This document shows positions 25,538 through 35,941 of a stretch of 64,000 nt of DNA, piece by piece; the stretch's first letter is position 1, and each line of letters begins with the position of its first letter. The translations under genes and the position numbers were made by a program. Location: assembly GCA_023105745.1 (NCBI GenBank), contig JALGQZ010000011.1, positions 43,430,698-43,494,697 on the forward strand, given 5' to 3'. Source of the DNA: Austropuccinia psidii. Lineage: Eukaryota > Basidiomycota > Pucciniomycetes > Pucciniales > Sphaerophragmiaceae. The notes under the pieces were generated by a model that saw only the letters and a list, made by a program, of their open reading frames with translations, was not told the origin of the DNA and made no database searches.

Positions 25538-27500
25538 TGTGAGCCTTTGAAATATGACCACATTTCCAAAAAGGTCACAAAATAACCTTATAGTAATTAT
25601 TCTAATAATAAGAATTAAAAATATTATCTTGAACTAAGTAAAAATGCCATAAATAGGCACGAGTTATTGATGACCTCAGAGTTTAATGAAAAAACATGTG
25701 AAATAAATTATACACTTAGATTTCTCAGGGTAAAATACACATATGACATTCTTATGTCATATCTGTAAAGATAATACTTACTGTGTAATAAGCAAAAACA
25801 CCATAAAAAGGAATAAATTCTTGTTTATCTCAGAAACCAATTTAACAACATGTAAAAGAAATTTCACCATGGGATTCCCCATGAAAAATACAGATATAAC
25901 ATATTTATGTCATATTGGTAAAATCAATACTTAAGGAAATGACCTGAATATATGCACTTTAATGACCAGTGCATATATTCATGGTTTTTAGCTCATATAT
26001 TGTGGAATATGAATGGTAGAGAGGTAACAAAAAATAAAGTTATGAGCTTAATTTGACAAGTTATAAGCAAGGTTATAACTCGTAAGGGCTTATTGACTAG
26101 GATTGCTATAGCTGTTGACCACTTTGTTGTGAAAATGATCCAAACTGAAAAATAATTGGATATTCAGGCTTTATCAGCTCATGCGTGAATAATGATATAT
26201 CTTTTATCATTATATTCAAGGTAAAACCCCCTGAAATCATGGTTTGAAGTTTAAAATATTAAATTTTCACAGAAAAGATGAGCTACAAGAAAAATCATCA
26301 AAAATGGAGTTTTGATGATGTAATGAAATTCTCTTGGAAGTTTCATAATTACATGCAAAGATATCTGAATTCACTCTATAAATGGCTTTATCATGTATAA
26401 CTTAGAAGTTATTAATGATAAAAGCTTCAGCTTAAAATTGATCATTTATGATCACTCAGTGTAATCTTATTTTAAGCTTAACAGTCATGTAAGTGACAAA
26501 ACTGGTGAATAAAGTTATGTTATGATTATTAATAATAAAATTCACAAAGCTTAGGCTTCTCAAGCGTATGATTTCATCAAACTTAGAGTTATAGTGATAA
26601 CTCTAAATAATGGCCTAATAATGAGATAAGATGGTTTAATTATGATGTAATCATCACTAAGCCTTAAAATACTGACCAATTCAAGTGGATACCATCAGGA
26701 AACGTCTAGCATCCTGTTGAACTCTAGAAGAGAGTATTTTACTATAAATAGAGCTCTTTTTACTCTATTTCCCCCTCAGATGCAACAAAAACATTAAATT
26801 ATTAAAACCAAAGGTAAAAGATTTCTTCTTTTGATATAAAAAATTATATATTCAAAGAATCAACTTAATCTTTATTATAATCATCAATTTTGAGGTGACT
26901 AAATTAATTTCCAATTGTTTTTGTTAAATTTCTCTAAAAATATCTAATTCCACATAAACACTAGAATATTTGTTATTTCTTTTAATTTCCATTGTAAATA
27001 CAATTTAAATAAGTTGTATTTATAAATTTTACGTGTAAAATTATTCAAAATTATTATTTTAAGTATTAAAAATAGGTCATTTTCAATTTTTATAATAATT
27101 TCTACTATATATAATTTTTTTAATAATTCTTAAATTAATATAAATAGTATTTATATTAATTCATAACTTTAATCTTAGTAATATTATTGTGATAATTGTT
27201 TTTTATTGTTAAAAAACAGTTTCTTACACCTCTATTATTTGTTTGTAACAATAATAAGGAGCTATAAATATATCAACTATCATATATTAATATATTTATC
27301 TTATTATATTAATTTTTTTAATATATAATTTATATTATTATATTCATTTAATAATATAAATATTTTACACCATAATTATAATAATTATTTATTATGATAA
27401 TTATGTTTTATCTTATTCTTGATATTTCATAAGGACATTCAGAGTACAATAAGTAAAATATTAGTAATTTTTACTTATTGTTTAATAGTCAAACCTTACA
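25538..27500 (+). mobile_element. Solo LTR, LTR-4 family, copy 1
   Basis: This 1,963-bp unit starts TGTGAGCC and ends CCTTACA. Flanks are TTTAT (25533-25537) and TTGAT (27501-27505), a target duplication with one mismatch. It aligns along its length with 29323-31090. Internal marks shared by both are the CTATAGCTGTTGACCACTTT block, a TATA-like box before 'GAGC(T/C)C(T/C)TTTTTA' near 26742-26765, a GTACAATAAGT...ACTTATTGT hairpin near the end, and the GCATATATGCAC hairpin. Copy 1 carries an extra ~155-bp tandem duplication at about 25635-25935. Different flanks in the two copies show independent insertions rather than a pair of LTRs of one element. Confidence 0.75.
25946..25980. repeat. LTR-4 hairpin: 13-bp perfect inverted repeat
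   Basis: GAATATATGCACT (25946-25958) pairs perfectly with AGTGCATATATTC (25968-25980) across a 9-nt loop. The same hairpin is present but decayed in the second LTR-4 copy near 29577-29611. It may be a transcription or RNA structural signal of the LTR. Confidence 0.6.
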
Positions 27501-29322
27501 TTGATAGTACTATGACTGTACTCCAATCAAAATAAGAAATAATTAAATACTATAACCACAAATATGATTATGATTATTGCTAAAACTTATAAATATAATA
27601 TTGATAATAAAGTTAATATTATTAAAACTTCTAATAATGAAAATTATAATAATTATATATGAAAATAATATAATTATTCTATTATTATTCTAAGTCACTG
27701 ATAATTAAGATAATAATAATACAATAGCTCTACTAGAGACAAATATATTTTCTTTATAAGGTTAGAGCCAAATAATAAAGAAATAAGATATTATACATAA
27801 TTAAACTTAGATACACTACTGTGTAAGAATAATTATGACAATAATTTTCCAAAAATTACAATAGAAGGATAAAAAAATAGAATATAGATGAAAAACTTAC
27901 TTCAAGTTATCAATTAATGAGAATACATCCACACAGGTCAGAACAAATCATCAAATAATTCAAATAGGCTGAAACATGCCAAAAAATAATATTTAAGGCA
28001 TTTTTAGAGGATTTGTGTATTTTTACAAATTATCTTATGAAAAGATTTTACAAAACAAAGAAAATTTTAGAATTAAAATTCTTAATTTATGAAATCTATA
28101 AAGAACAAGAGCTGAAGAATTATCTATAATAATAACAGAATTTATTTAACAAAATGTTATGTTTTGAAAAGTGATTGTACTGATTGATGGGCGAAAAACA
28201 GTAATGAAATGGCTCTTTGTATTCCTTAAGACACCTCCTCTATGATCAAAGATTCTGTTTGAGGGATTGTACTCATAAAAAATGATAACACCATCATAAA
28301 AAATAAATTTTTGAGTTAAAAACCCTTAATTTTTAATTACAACTTAAGCTATGTATGTTATTCTTAACTACAAGAAACTCCAAGATTCATTTATGCTTAT
28401 TATCTTTAAGTTTTAATATGAAAATAATTTGTTTTTTTTTCTATTTCATAATATAAATATCTCAAAAAGAAATATGAAAACAAAAATATTTCAAATAATA
28501 TTTTTAATGCATTTTGAAAGGAATCTTGATTTCTTTCAATTATGATTAAAAGAGGTATTTTCAGGGCTAAATACCAAATAACTTTAATTATATAATATAC
28601 TGAAAGCTTAATTAATGAGAAGATAATAGAGAACTCTAAGCTGTGTGAAAATTTCAAGTAAATCTATTGTGAAAAGAATTTTTTATGAGCTTTGAAGTTA
28701 TTTCTTTTTTCCACATAACAATAGAAATATACCCCAAACCTCAGCTTCTAATAAAATTTTGATGTTGTTAGCTTTGATTTTAGGCTTATTGAATCTCATT
28801 TAAGCCTAATTAAGCTTTGAAAGCTCATCAAACCTTCATAAAGAGATCTACCCTTTGACAGCTTTCAAATATTGTCCAAAAGAGGATAAACCCTTATAAG
28901 CTTTAATATTGAATCAAAGTCTTAGCATAAAGTTTGAATAATAATGAGAATAATTCAATAAAGGAGGAAAGATTGATTTTAGATCTTTCAGATCCCAAAC
29001 TTTTGTACCCTGGCACCTTTTTCTATTGTTCCCTTTGTCCAACCTTTTTGTGTGGATTTTGCCAATTCATTTATTTAGGGCCACACCATGGCTTTAAACC
29101 AATTTCAATTGAGCTCATGTATGATTTACAGACTGCATAGAAAATTGTTATAAAATTCAGTAAATGTACACAACACCATAATTTTAATTTTTTTTTAAGA
29201 TCTTATGAGCCTTATGCAACTTTGTATTCAACATCAAAATTAAGAATTCAAACTTTGTATTCAACATCAAAATTAAGAATTCAAAATTTCTTATCAAATT
29301 TTGTAAAATTGTGTAAGTTTAC
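27501..29322. other. AT-rich spacer between two LTR-4 copies
   Basis: About 1.8 kb without recognisable coding sequence. If the two LTR-4 copies were a pair this would be the internal region, but no primer site, polypurine tract or pol trace is visible and the flanking duplications differ. A near-exact ~40-bp tandem duplication (ACTTTGTATTCAACATC... unit) lies at about 29218-29286. Confidence 0.45.
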
Positions 29323-31090
29323 TCCGAGAATTTGAGATATTACCACATATCAAAAAAGTTCAAAACACAACTTTACAATACTTATTTTAATAATATGAAT
29401 TGAAATTATCATCTTAAAATGAGCAAAAATGCCATAAAAAAGCACAAAACCTTGCTTATATCAGAAACCAAGAATGAAAATGTGAGATAGCTTACACCAT
29501 TGGATTACTCATGAAAATCTACACATATGAAATTTTTGATTCATATCTGAAGAGTCAATACTTTCTGAGATAACCTGCATATATGCACTTTTATGATCAG
29601 TACATATATTCATGGTTTTTTGATCATATTGTTTTAAATATTCATGATAAAGAGTTGAACCAAAAATAAAGTTGCCACTTAATTAGTTCAAAGATCCAGA
29701 TATAAGCTTCTTTTGAAAATCTATAAACAAGGTTATAACTTAAATGGGTCTATTGAGAAAAATAGTTATAGCTGTTGACCACTTTGTTGTGAAAGTGGTC
29801 CAAGCTGTAAGAAAGGAGATATTCAGATTCTACTAGCTCATGAGTGAAGAACTATGTTGCTTCCCTCATTATATTCAAGGTATAATCCCCTGAAATAATG
29901 GTTTCAATTTTAAAATAGTAGAATTTGACAGAAAACATGGGTTATATGAGAAATAATCAAAGATAGAGTTTTGATGATATAATGAAATTCTCTTGGAAGC
30001 TTAGTAGAGACATGCCAAGATATAAGAATTCACTCTGTGAATGGATTTAGCATGTATAACTGAAAGGTAGGAATGATCAAAGCTTAAGCTTAAATATGAT
30101 AATGTATGATCACTCACTGTAATCTCATTTTAAATTTGACAGCTATATAAGTGATAAGACTGGTGAATACTAATAAAATACACAAATTCTAGACTTCTGC
30201 TAAGCCTATGGTGTCATCCAGCTTAGAGTTACAGTAATAGATCTAAATAATGGTGTAATGATGAGATAAGATGGCTTAATTATGATGTGATAATCAATAA
30301 AACTTAAACTACTGACCAGTTCCACTGTATACCATCAGTACATGCCTACTAGAAGCCTTCTGGACTCTAGGAGGAAGGTTCTTACCATATATAGAGCCCT
30401 TTTTACCTCTATTTCCTCCTCATATTCTTCAAAACATTAAAATATTCAATCCAAAAGGTAATAGCTTTATTATTTTTATATATTTCTATTATAATATTAA
30501 AGACTCAAGTTAAACTTTATTATAATAATCAATTTTGACGTGATTAAATCAATATTTAATTTTTTTGTTAAATTTCTCTCTAAAATCTTAAATTCCATTG
30601 TAAATACAATTTAAATAAGTTGTGTTTATATCACTTGGCCTAAAATTATTCAAAATTATGATTTTGAGACTTAAAAGTATGTCAATTTTCCTTATTATGA
30701 TAATTTCTCCTTATTATTATTTCTTTATAAGTTCTTATATTAATATAGATAGTATTTATATTAATAATAACTTTAATATTGGTAATATTATTGTTATGAA
30801 TTGTTTTTTTAGTATTGAATAACAATTTTTTAAACATTGATTATTTGTTTGTAACAATAATAAATTTCCATAAATGTATCAATTATTAGATTTTATTATA
30901 CTATTTTTATAGTATAATTTATATTATGAAATTTATTTGAATAATATGAATATTTTTATGCCATAATCATAATATCTCTTTATTATTATAGTTATTCTTT
31001 ATCTTATTTATTATTAGAATCAGTACACTCAGAGTACAATAAGTGAAATATTAGTAATATTAACTTATTGTCTCATAGTCAAACATTACA
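29323..31090 (+). mobile_element. Solo LTR, LTR-4 family, copy 2
   Basis: This 1,768-bp unit is collinear with 25538-27500. Its start is decayed (TCCGAG for TGTGAG) and its end is CATTACA. Flanks TTTAC (29318-29322) and ATTAC (31091-31095) form a target duplication with one mismatch, different from that of copy 1. It lacks the internal tandem duplication of copy 1. The 66-codon open frame at 30622-30822 is AT-driven and not a gene. Confidence 0.7.
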
Positions 31091-32749
31091 ATTACAGTGA
31101 GATTCTTAGATATTCCCATAAAAGCCAAAATAACCACTTTTACGCCTACCTCAGGTTAATTTTGGTGTAGAATGAAAGATTGACATAATAACTATATCTT
31201 TGTTTCTCCAAAATAAAGCTATATTAGTTATTCATTGTTATTTTCTAAAAACCATCTTAAAAGTCAATTTTTGACTGAATCAAATGTACCCAATACTGTT
31301 TATGGCCTTATAGGTATTTCATACATACCTCAGAGGCTCATATTAATTGAAGATATAAATAAACTATAAGAAAAGGTAATTAATTATTATCATAGAGTTT
31401 AGTAACAAAAATGACTTGAAATCTTAATACTTTATGATGTCTTCTTGGAATATGAAGGCGAGATATTGGTAATATCAAAATCTACAATAGATGAATTTTT
31501 TTCAGAACAAACAGAAAGATTAATAAATTTCTAGGATAATAAATGCTTTGCATTTAGTGATCTTAAAAGGAGAATTAAATTCACATATTAAAAGTTAAAG
31601 TATCATTGAAAGCACATAGTTTGAAAAAAAGCAGAGCTACTGAAAAGCTCTATAAAAGTATTAAAATTGTAACCATCATAATTATTAGAAAACAAATTTA
31701 TGGAACAAAGAGTAAATCTTTCATTTAGTATTGACCCAAAGGGCTAGAAAACTTTTAGTATTTACAATTTCTTCAAAAAATAACAGTATAAGATTTTTTT
31801 TAATTAATTTGATATTCTCAATTAAGTCTTAAATATTCATATCTTTCAATAAAACATCCTATCAAATTAAGAGCTTCTAAATTCTGAACACATATTTGAG
31901 CATAAAGTTTGATATGTATTCTGATACAGGGACCAAAATGAAGAAAAATTGACTTGAAAGATATTGGTATTGAGAATAGATATTTATGAAGATGAAACTA
32001 GTAGCACAAAAGTTTGATATTGGAACTAATAATGAGATAATTGTCATGGAAAACTGAGATATCAGTTGATTGAAATTATATAAGAAGAAATAATGGCTAA
32101 CATTTCATTGATTTTGAAGTAGCTCTTTGTTTTCTCTTTGGCTTAAAATCTGAAACATTTTGATTTTTCACATGACTGAATTCAGATAGGAATATTATAA
32201 ATATTCAGGGTATTACTATGACCCATATGGTTAAAACAGAAATTGGCAATATGGATTCAAATATGTTTCTTCTTTACTTAAATATTTGGTAATTCCTTAT
32301 TGTTGAAGATCCTCTGCTTCTTATGTTTAATTTCTTTTGAAAAATCACAAAGATTTAAGATTTGGCTTTCTCTGGATATTGAATTCAAAGGGCCTTTCAT
32401 GAATATGTGTGAGGTTCATGGGATTAAAATAATAAAAATCATGAAATAAATTTAATGAGGATTTCTTGAAGCTAGATTATTCAAGTTTTTGGAAGCCTTT
32501 TAATAAAAGCTGTAGCACAATCAAGACAAAAAAATTCCATAACAAGTTGTATCAAATCATAAGTGTTTATCAAAAATCTTTTTCCTCGATTTAATCAAAC
32601 AAAGCATCAATCAGTTAATAAGAGCAAAAAACAGGATTGACAAATTAATTCCTGTAAATTTCAGCTTATGGAAGAGGAAAATTTACTTTTACATAATATA
32701 ATATTCTTATTTCCAAGAAGTAATAAATGGAAAATCTATTAATTCTTTA
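31091..32749. other. AT-rich intergenic sequence
   Basis: No gene is supported. Around 31436-31560 a plus-strand reading passes some 30 codons with a varied composition, but stops follow at once. I see no repeat match to the rest of the window. Confidence 0.35.
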
Positions 32750-33930
32750 AACTCTTAATGAGAATGGAGCATAATTCTCACTTCTCATCTAGAATACTCA
32801 GTTGTATCAAAGCCCCATTATGCAGGTTCTATTATAAAGGGGCTTGTAGGGTGCTACTTGATGGTACTATATGAATGTATTTAGTATCACAAGAGAATAA
32901 AGTATCATACTATAACCACTTGAAATAGTAAAACATAGAGAATATTATTTTATCCTTGCATCTAACCTCTACAGCTTTAATTTGATACCCACCAAATAAG
33001 AAATTTTCTGAAATTTCATCATGGGGATACAAAATTTTGCAGCCAAAAAGCCTGTATCTCATAAATCTCAAGATTTATCCAGGGTTTCCTCTTGAAATAA
33101 GGAAAATGAACTTTTTCAAAAGTGAAAAATACTTTGGGCCTTAATACCCTTTCGATACTTAATCAAAAGTGGATCAAATGGGGAAAAATCTTGTAAATAT
33201 CACTTTTTGCTAAATCCCGAGAAGCTTTGAATAATTTCATCTTGAGAATAGACAAAGGAATAAAGGATTCAAGGCCATAATCCCATGTTCATTTCACGGA
33301 GTGGTACTGTGGGGATCTCTTGAAAGAAATTGAATTTTGAGGTCTAAAATCAATTAAAATGTTTTTATACTATGATTACCCACAAAGCTATCAATAAAAC
33401 TCTTCAAGAAATTTATTGTAAATTTTAAGGTGTGATCTGGCTGGCAAAACAAATCCAAGAAAACCATTGGTAAATGTTTTCACCCTGTTTGGGTAAAGGT
33501 GGGAAGATGTGGTTTCAGAATCACATCTGGGATTAAATAAAGGATTTATTTATCTGTTTCAACCAGAATCCAACCACTTGAGTGGAATTCTTAGCTATAT
33601 ATAAATGCTAAGAGTTTATCCACCTCTTTCCACACTCATCTTTAATGAAAGGAGTATTTTCTATCTAGAAAAAAGCTCCATCATATTATTAGCTCTTATA
33701 TTCAAATGGTAACACTTTATTTCAAAGTAAATAATGCTTAGGAATACCAATACAAGCATAATCATAGCTATTTCAGTAATCTATATAATAACCCAATGGA
33801 TAATAGCCTGAAACAAGGGATTCAATAATAGTAATTACCACTGTTGCTGAATGGTAGAGCCCTTTTCCATTTTTCTTAACTAAATTTCACATATCAAAAT
33901 TATAATTATAATTAAAAAATATATTATTTT
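32750..33930 (+). mobile_element. Relic LTR related to LTR-1, target of the young element
   Basis: Several LTR-1 landmarks recur here in order but strongly diverged: a 'CATCTAACCTCTACAG' block near 32960, 'TTTTCACCCTGTTTGGGTAAA' near 33477, the palindrome AGATGTGGTTTCAGAATCACATCT near 33506-33530, and 'ACCACTGTTGCTGAATGGTAGAGCCCTTTT' near 33838-33868. It is thus an old LTR of a related family, lying directly before the insertion point of the young element. Its exact start is uncertain, and a few bases of it may continue after 43606. Confidence 0.5.
33926..33930. repeat. Target site duplication ATTTT, left
   Basis: ATTTT lies immediately before the TGTCAG of the 5' LTR and is repeated at 43601-43605 immediately after the CTGACA of the 3' LTR. 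An exact 5-bp duplication fits a Ty3/gypsy integrase and fixes both ends of the element. Confidence 0.92.
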
Positions 33931-34809
33931 TGTCAGCCTGTGACTCAAAACCAGAGCACAAGCATGACAGCCAAAATACCATAAACCAATGGTATAGCCA
34001 GAATACCACCAAAACATGGAGCTGAGCCAAATTAGCTCAAAAGGTATCAAAAGAAAGAGGAAACTCACCTCTTCCTGAAAATATAAGTCCCATCACCATA
34101 GGACAAGAAATAACAAAGTTATTCCTGCTCAAAGTCATTGCTGAGCATAAACCTTAATTTTCACCTCTCATCTAAAATCTAGAAGGAGAGGCTTAACCCC
34201 ATCAAATGGGTACTCAAAATGAAGCTCTAAGCCAGGGCTATCCAATGGTACCAGCCAACCTGAGCTAGCACCAGTATTACTTGAGTTATGGTCAAATTCA
34301 GACCAAATAAGGGTGAACAAAACATTCACCTCTCATCTAACTTTTACAGTTTTAGTGTGAGATACCTGAAGTGGGGTCTTTTTGGAAAGAGCACAATCAG
34401 GGCTATCTGATGGTGCCATCCATTTCCTCATAACTCAACTACAACAGAAGTTATTGGCCAAACAAGCTTAATACAGCTTTTGGCCAGACCACGCCAATGT
34501 ACAAAAATACTTGTACATGGGATAACTTTGTCATATTTAATGATAACCATGTCAAGTTGGGTACCATTGTGTAGAGCTCATACAGAGCTATTCAATGAAC
34601 CAACTTTGAGCTTGATATCTCAAAACCTGACAGAGTTATGACCATTTTAAGGTCAAAATCCCACCTGCTGTCAGATACAGCCTTACCATGGGATAATATC
34701 CCATAACCATGAATATGAGGTGTCAAATAGACGAAGAAGCATGTTTTTACTTCAATACCTCATATGTCAGTCAATACTGGGGTCCCATACAGTTTCTGTA
34801 CAGCATTCT

Positions 34810-34829
34810 ACGCGTCATACACGTCAGAA
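34810..34829 (+). promoter_or_regulatory. Possible CRE-like half-sites in the LTR
   Basis: Within ACGCGTCATACACGTCAGAA there are two TGACG-type half-sites on the minus strand (GCGTCA and ACGTCA). The CGTCA core near this position recurs in other LTR-1 copies, for example near 50673-50680 and, as CTGACGTGTATGACG, near 61605-61621. It is a candidate bZIP binding site about 200 bp upstream of the TATA-like box. This is inferred from motif similarity only. Confidence 0.3.
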
Positions 34830-34856
34830 TCAGGCTGTGAGGTCCCCAGATGAAAA

Positions 34857-34879
34857 TTTTCACCCTGTATTGGTGAAAA
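34857..34879. repeat. LTR hairpin 1: TTTTCACC / GGTGAAAA
   Basis: TTTTCACC (34857-34864) and GGTGAAAA (34872-34879) form a perfect 8-bp inverted repeat around a 7-nt loop, six bases before the larger palindrome. The 3' LTR has the same (43097-43119) and the reverse LTRs keep it, for example at about 61553-61580. Confidence 0.7.
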
Positions 34880-34884
34880 CTGCC

Positions 34885-34910
34885 CAGATGTGGTTTCAAA
34901 ACCACATCTG
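34885..34910. promoter_or_regulatory. LTR palindrome CAGATGTGGTTT / AAACCACATCTG
   Basis: Two 12-nt arms pair perfectly around a 2-nt centre (CA). The 3' LTR has it at 43125-43150. The reverse LTR at 45647-45672 has CAGATGTGGCTT / AAGCCACATCTG, a paired change in both arms. The LTR at 61524-61549 has a changed centre (TG) and intact arms. Older copies near 13051 and 50751 keep only the core GTGGTT / AACCAC. The position is upstream of the TATA-like box, so a dimeric protein-binding site is the simplest idea; an RNA hairpin or integrity signal is possible. Confidence 0.7.
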
Positions 34911-35023
34911 AGCCCAATACAGGGTATACAGGCTGTTTGCAAACCACAAGCCTGTCATAGAGAGTGAAAAATCTTCACTTCCTCTACGTGGAAAGGGCTA
35001 GCAGCCTTTCCACCCCAATTTCA

Positions 35024-35033
35024 GGATAAAAGG
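35024..35033 (+). promoter_or_regulatory. TATA-like box of the 5' LTR
   Basis: GGATAAAAGG precedes the short sequence leading to CTCCTCATCCTGCTC. The same ATAAAAGGAG box occurs in the LTR copies near 13190, 43265 and 50890 and in reverse orientation in the others. Transcription start would be expected 25-60 bp downstream. This is a motif match only. Confidence 0.45.
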
Positions 35034-35345
35034 AGGGCTTTTCACAGCCAAAATATTCTCCTCATCCTGCTCTTGAATAACCTACGTAGTAAACTGTCAA
35101 AAACAGTTTTACTCTTGGTTAAATAATCAGGTATAATTATAATCTTTAATTATTGTAATCCAACAGATAAAGCCTGCACCCAGGGTTCTCAATAGCGCTC
35201 ACCACCACTATTTCTCAATAGTAGAACCCTTTTATCTTATTATAACCTTTATAAATCTTTTTTTAAATAATTTTCTGTCGTGTCACATACACAGTTAAAG
35301 TTGTAATTAGCCTAGTTATACCTTTATCATAGTATCATCCTGACA

Positions 35346-35367
35346 TTTTGGGGGCCTGGCCGTGTTT
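35346..35367 (+). other. Putative primer binding site region
   Basis: The sequence straight after the 5' LTR is TTTTGGGGGCCTGGCCGTG. The related but much older copy has TTTTTGGGGCTTGGCTGTG at the same place (reverse strand, about 56585-56604), so the block is under constraint or family-defining. Reverse transcription of an LTR element is primed next to the 5' LTR. I cannot say which tRNA, or whether self-priming, is used. Confidence 0.45.
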
Positions 35368-35390
35368 TTGACTTTTTTTGGACCTTACAA

Positions 35391-35941
35391 GTAAGTCTTC
35401 TCTCTTTTTTATGACTTATTAACACATTGTTTTATCCTTTTTAGGCGTAATTTCTATTTAAATATATATATTTTATATGTTTTTACCTTTTTTTTATATA
35501 TACTCATAATATAAGAGTATTTTTTTACGTGGTTAACACCCACAGTAATTTATTATTTTTGGCGTGTTTTGCATATAAAAACACATAAGCCACTAATAAA
35601 GTCCTGTATTCTTGACTGAATAAGGACACCTCTGACTGAAAAACCATCAGTTGAGGCGTGGTCAAGTGTATTGTTAATTCAATAACACTTGTATACAAAC
35701 CACTTTTACAGAATACACTTGCAAACCACAAGTGTATCTGAGGGATACTGACACACAAACAGTGTGACAGGACACCTTAAGCTGTATTTTTTGACGTGAA
35801 ATTGTTAATTCAATTACACTGTCATTATAAAAGGGAATATTGTAATAATATAAAAGCCCAGAGGCCATTCTTAAACGTGCAAAACCAGCCTTTTAAGAAG
35901 TCTTAACTGACATAAGCCCTCTTTTTCCTGTTTTGGTTCAG
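35391..35941 (+). other. Predicted leader intron that splits the ORF1 start codon
   Basis: The donor GTAAGT starts at 35391 after ...TTACAA. The acceptor is a pyrimidine-rich stretch plus TTCAG ending at 35941. Joining A (35390) to TGGAAG (35942) makes ATG in the ORF1 frame with the context ACAATGG. Unspliced RNA has GTG there and no nearby in-frame ATG. The decayed copy at 55.7-56.6 kb keeps the acceptor TTTCAG|TGGAAG and an A before a GTTAGT donor-like sequence. Splicing is inferred, not shown. Confidence 0.6.

Larger units (their letters stand above)
33931..35345 (+). repeat. 5' LTR of the young LTR-1 element
   Basis: The LTR runs from TGTCAGCCTG to ATCCTGACA, with 6-bp inverted termini (TGTCAG / CTGACA). 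Compared with the 3' LTR it lacks 15 nt near 35156 between two copies of ATTATTGTA. Older copies at 50985-51035 and about 61270-61300 have the longer form, so the 5' LTR has suffered a small deletion. Inside are hairpins at 34857-34879 and 34885-34910 and a TATA-like box at 35024-35033. The 63-codon open frame at 34720-34911 is part of the LTR and not a gene. Confidence 0.92.

Noticed and set aside
25538..31090. The two LTR-4 copies as the paired LTRs of one element
   Set aside because: Their flanking 5-mers differ, each copy has its own near-match duplication, and the 1.8 kb between shows no primer site, polypurine tract or pol trace.
34720..34911. 63-codon open frame in the LTR, similar to one at 61523-61714
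   Set aside because: It lies across the hairpin region of the LTR, and the matching frame is the same LTR sequence in the reverse copy. There is no sign of protein-level conservation.
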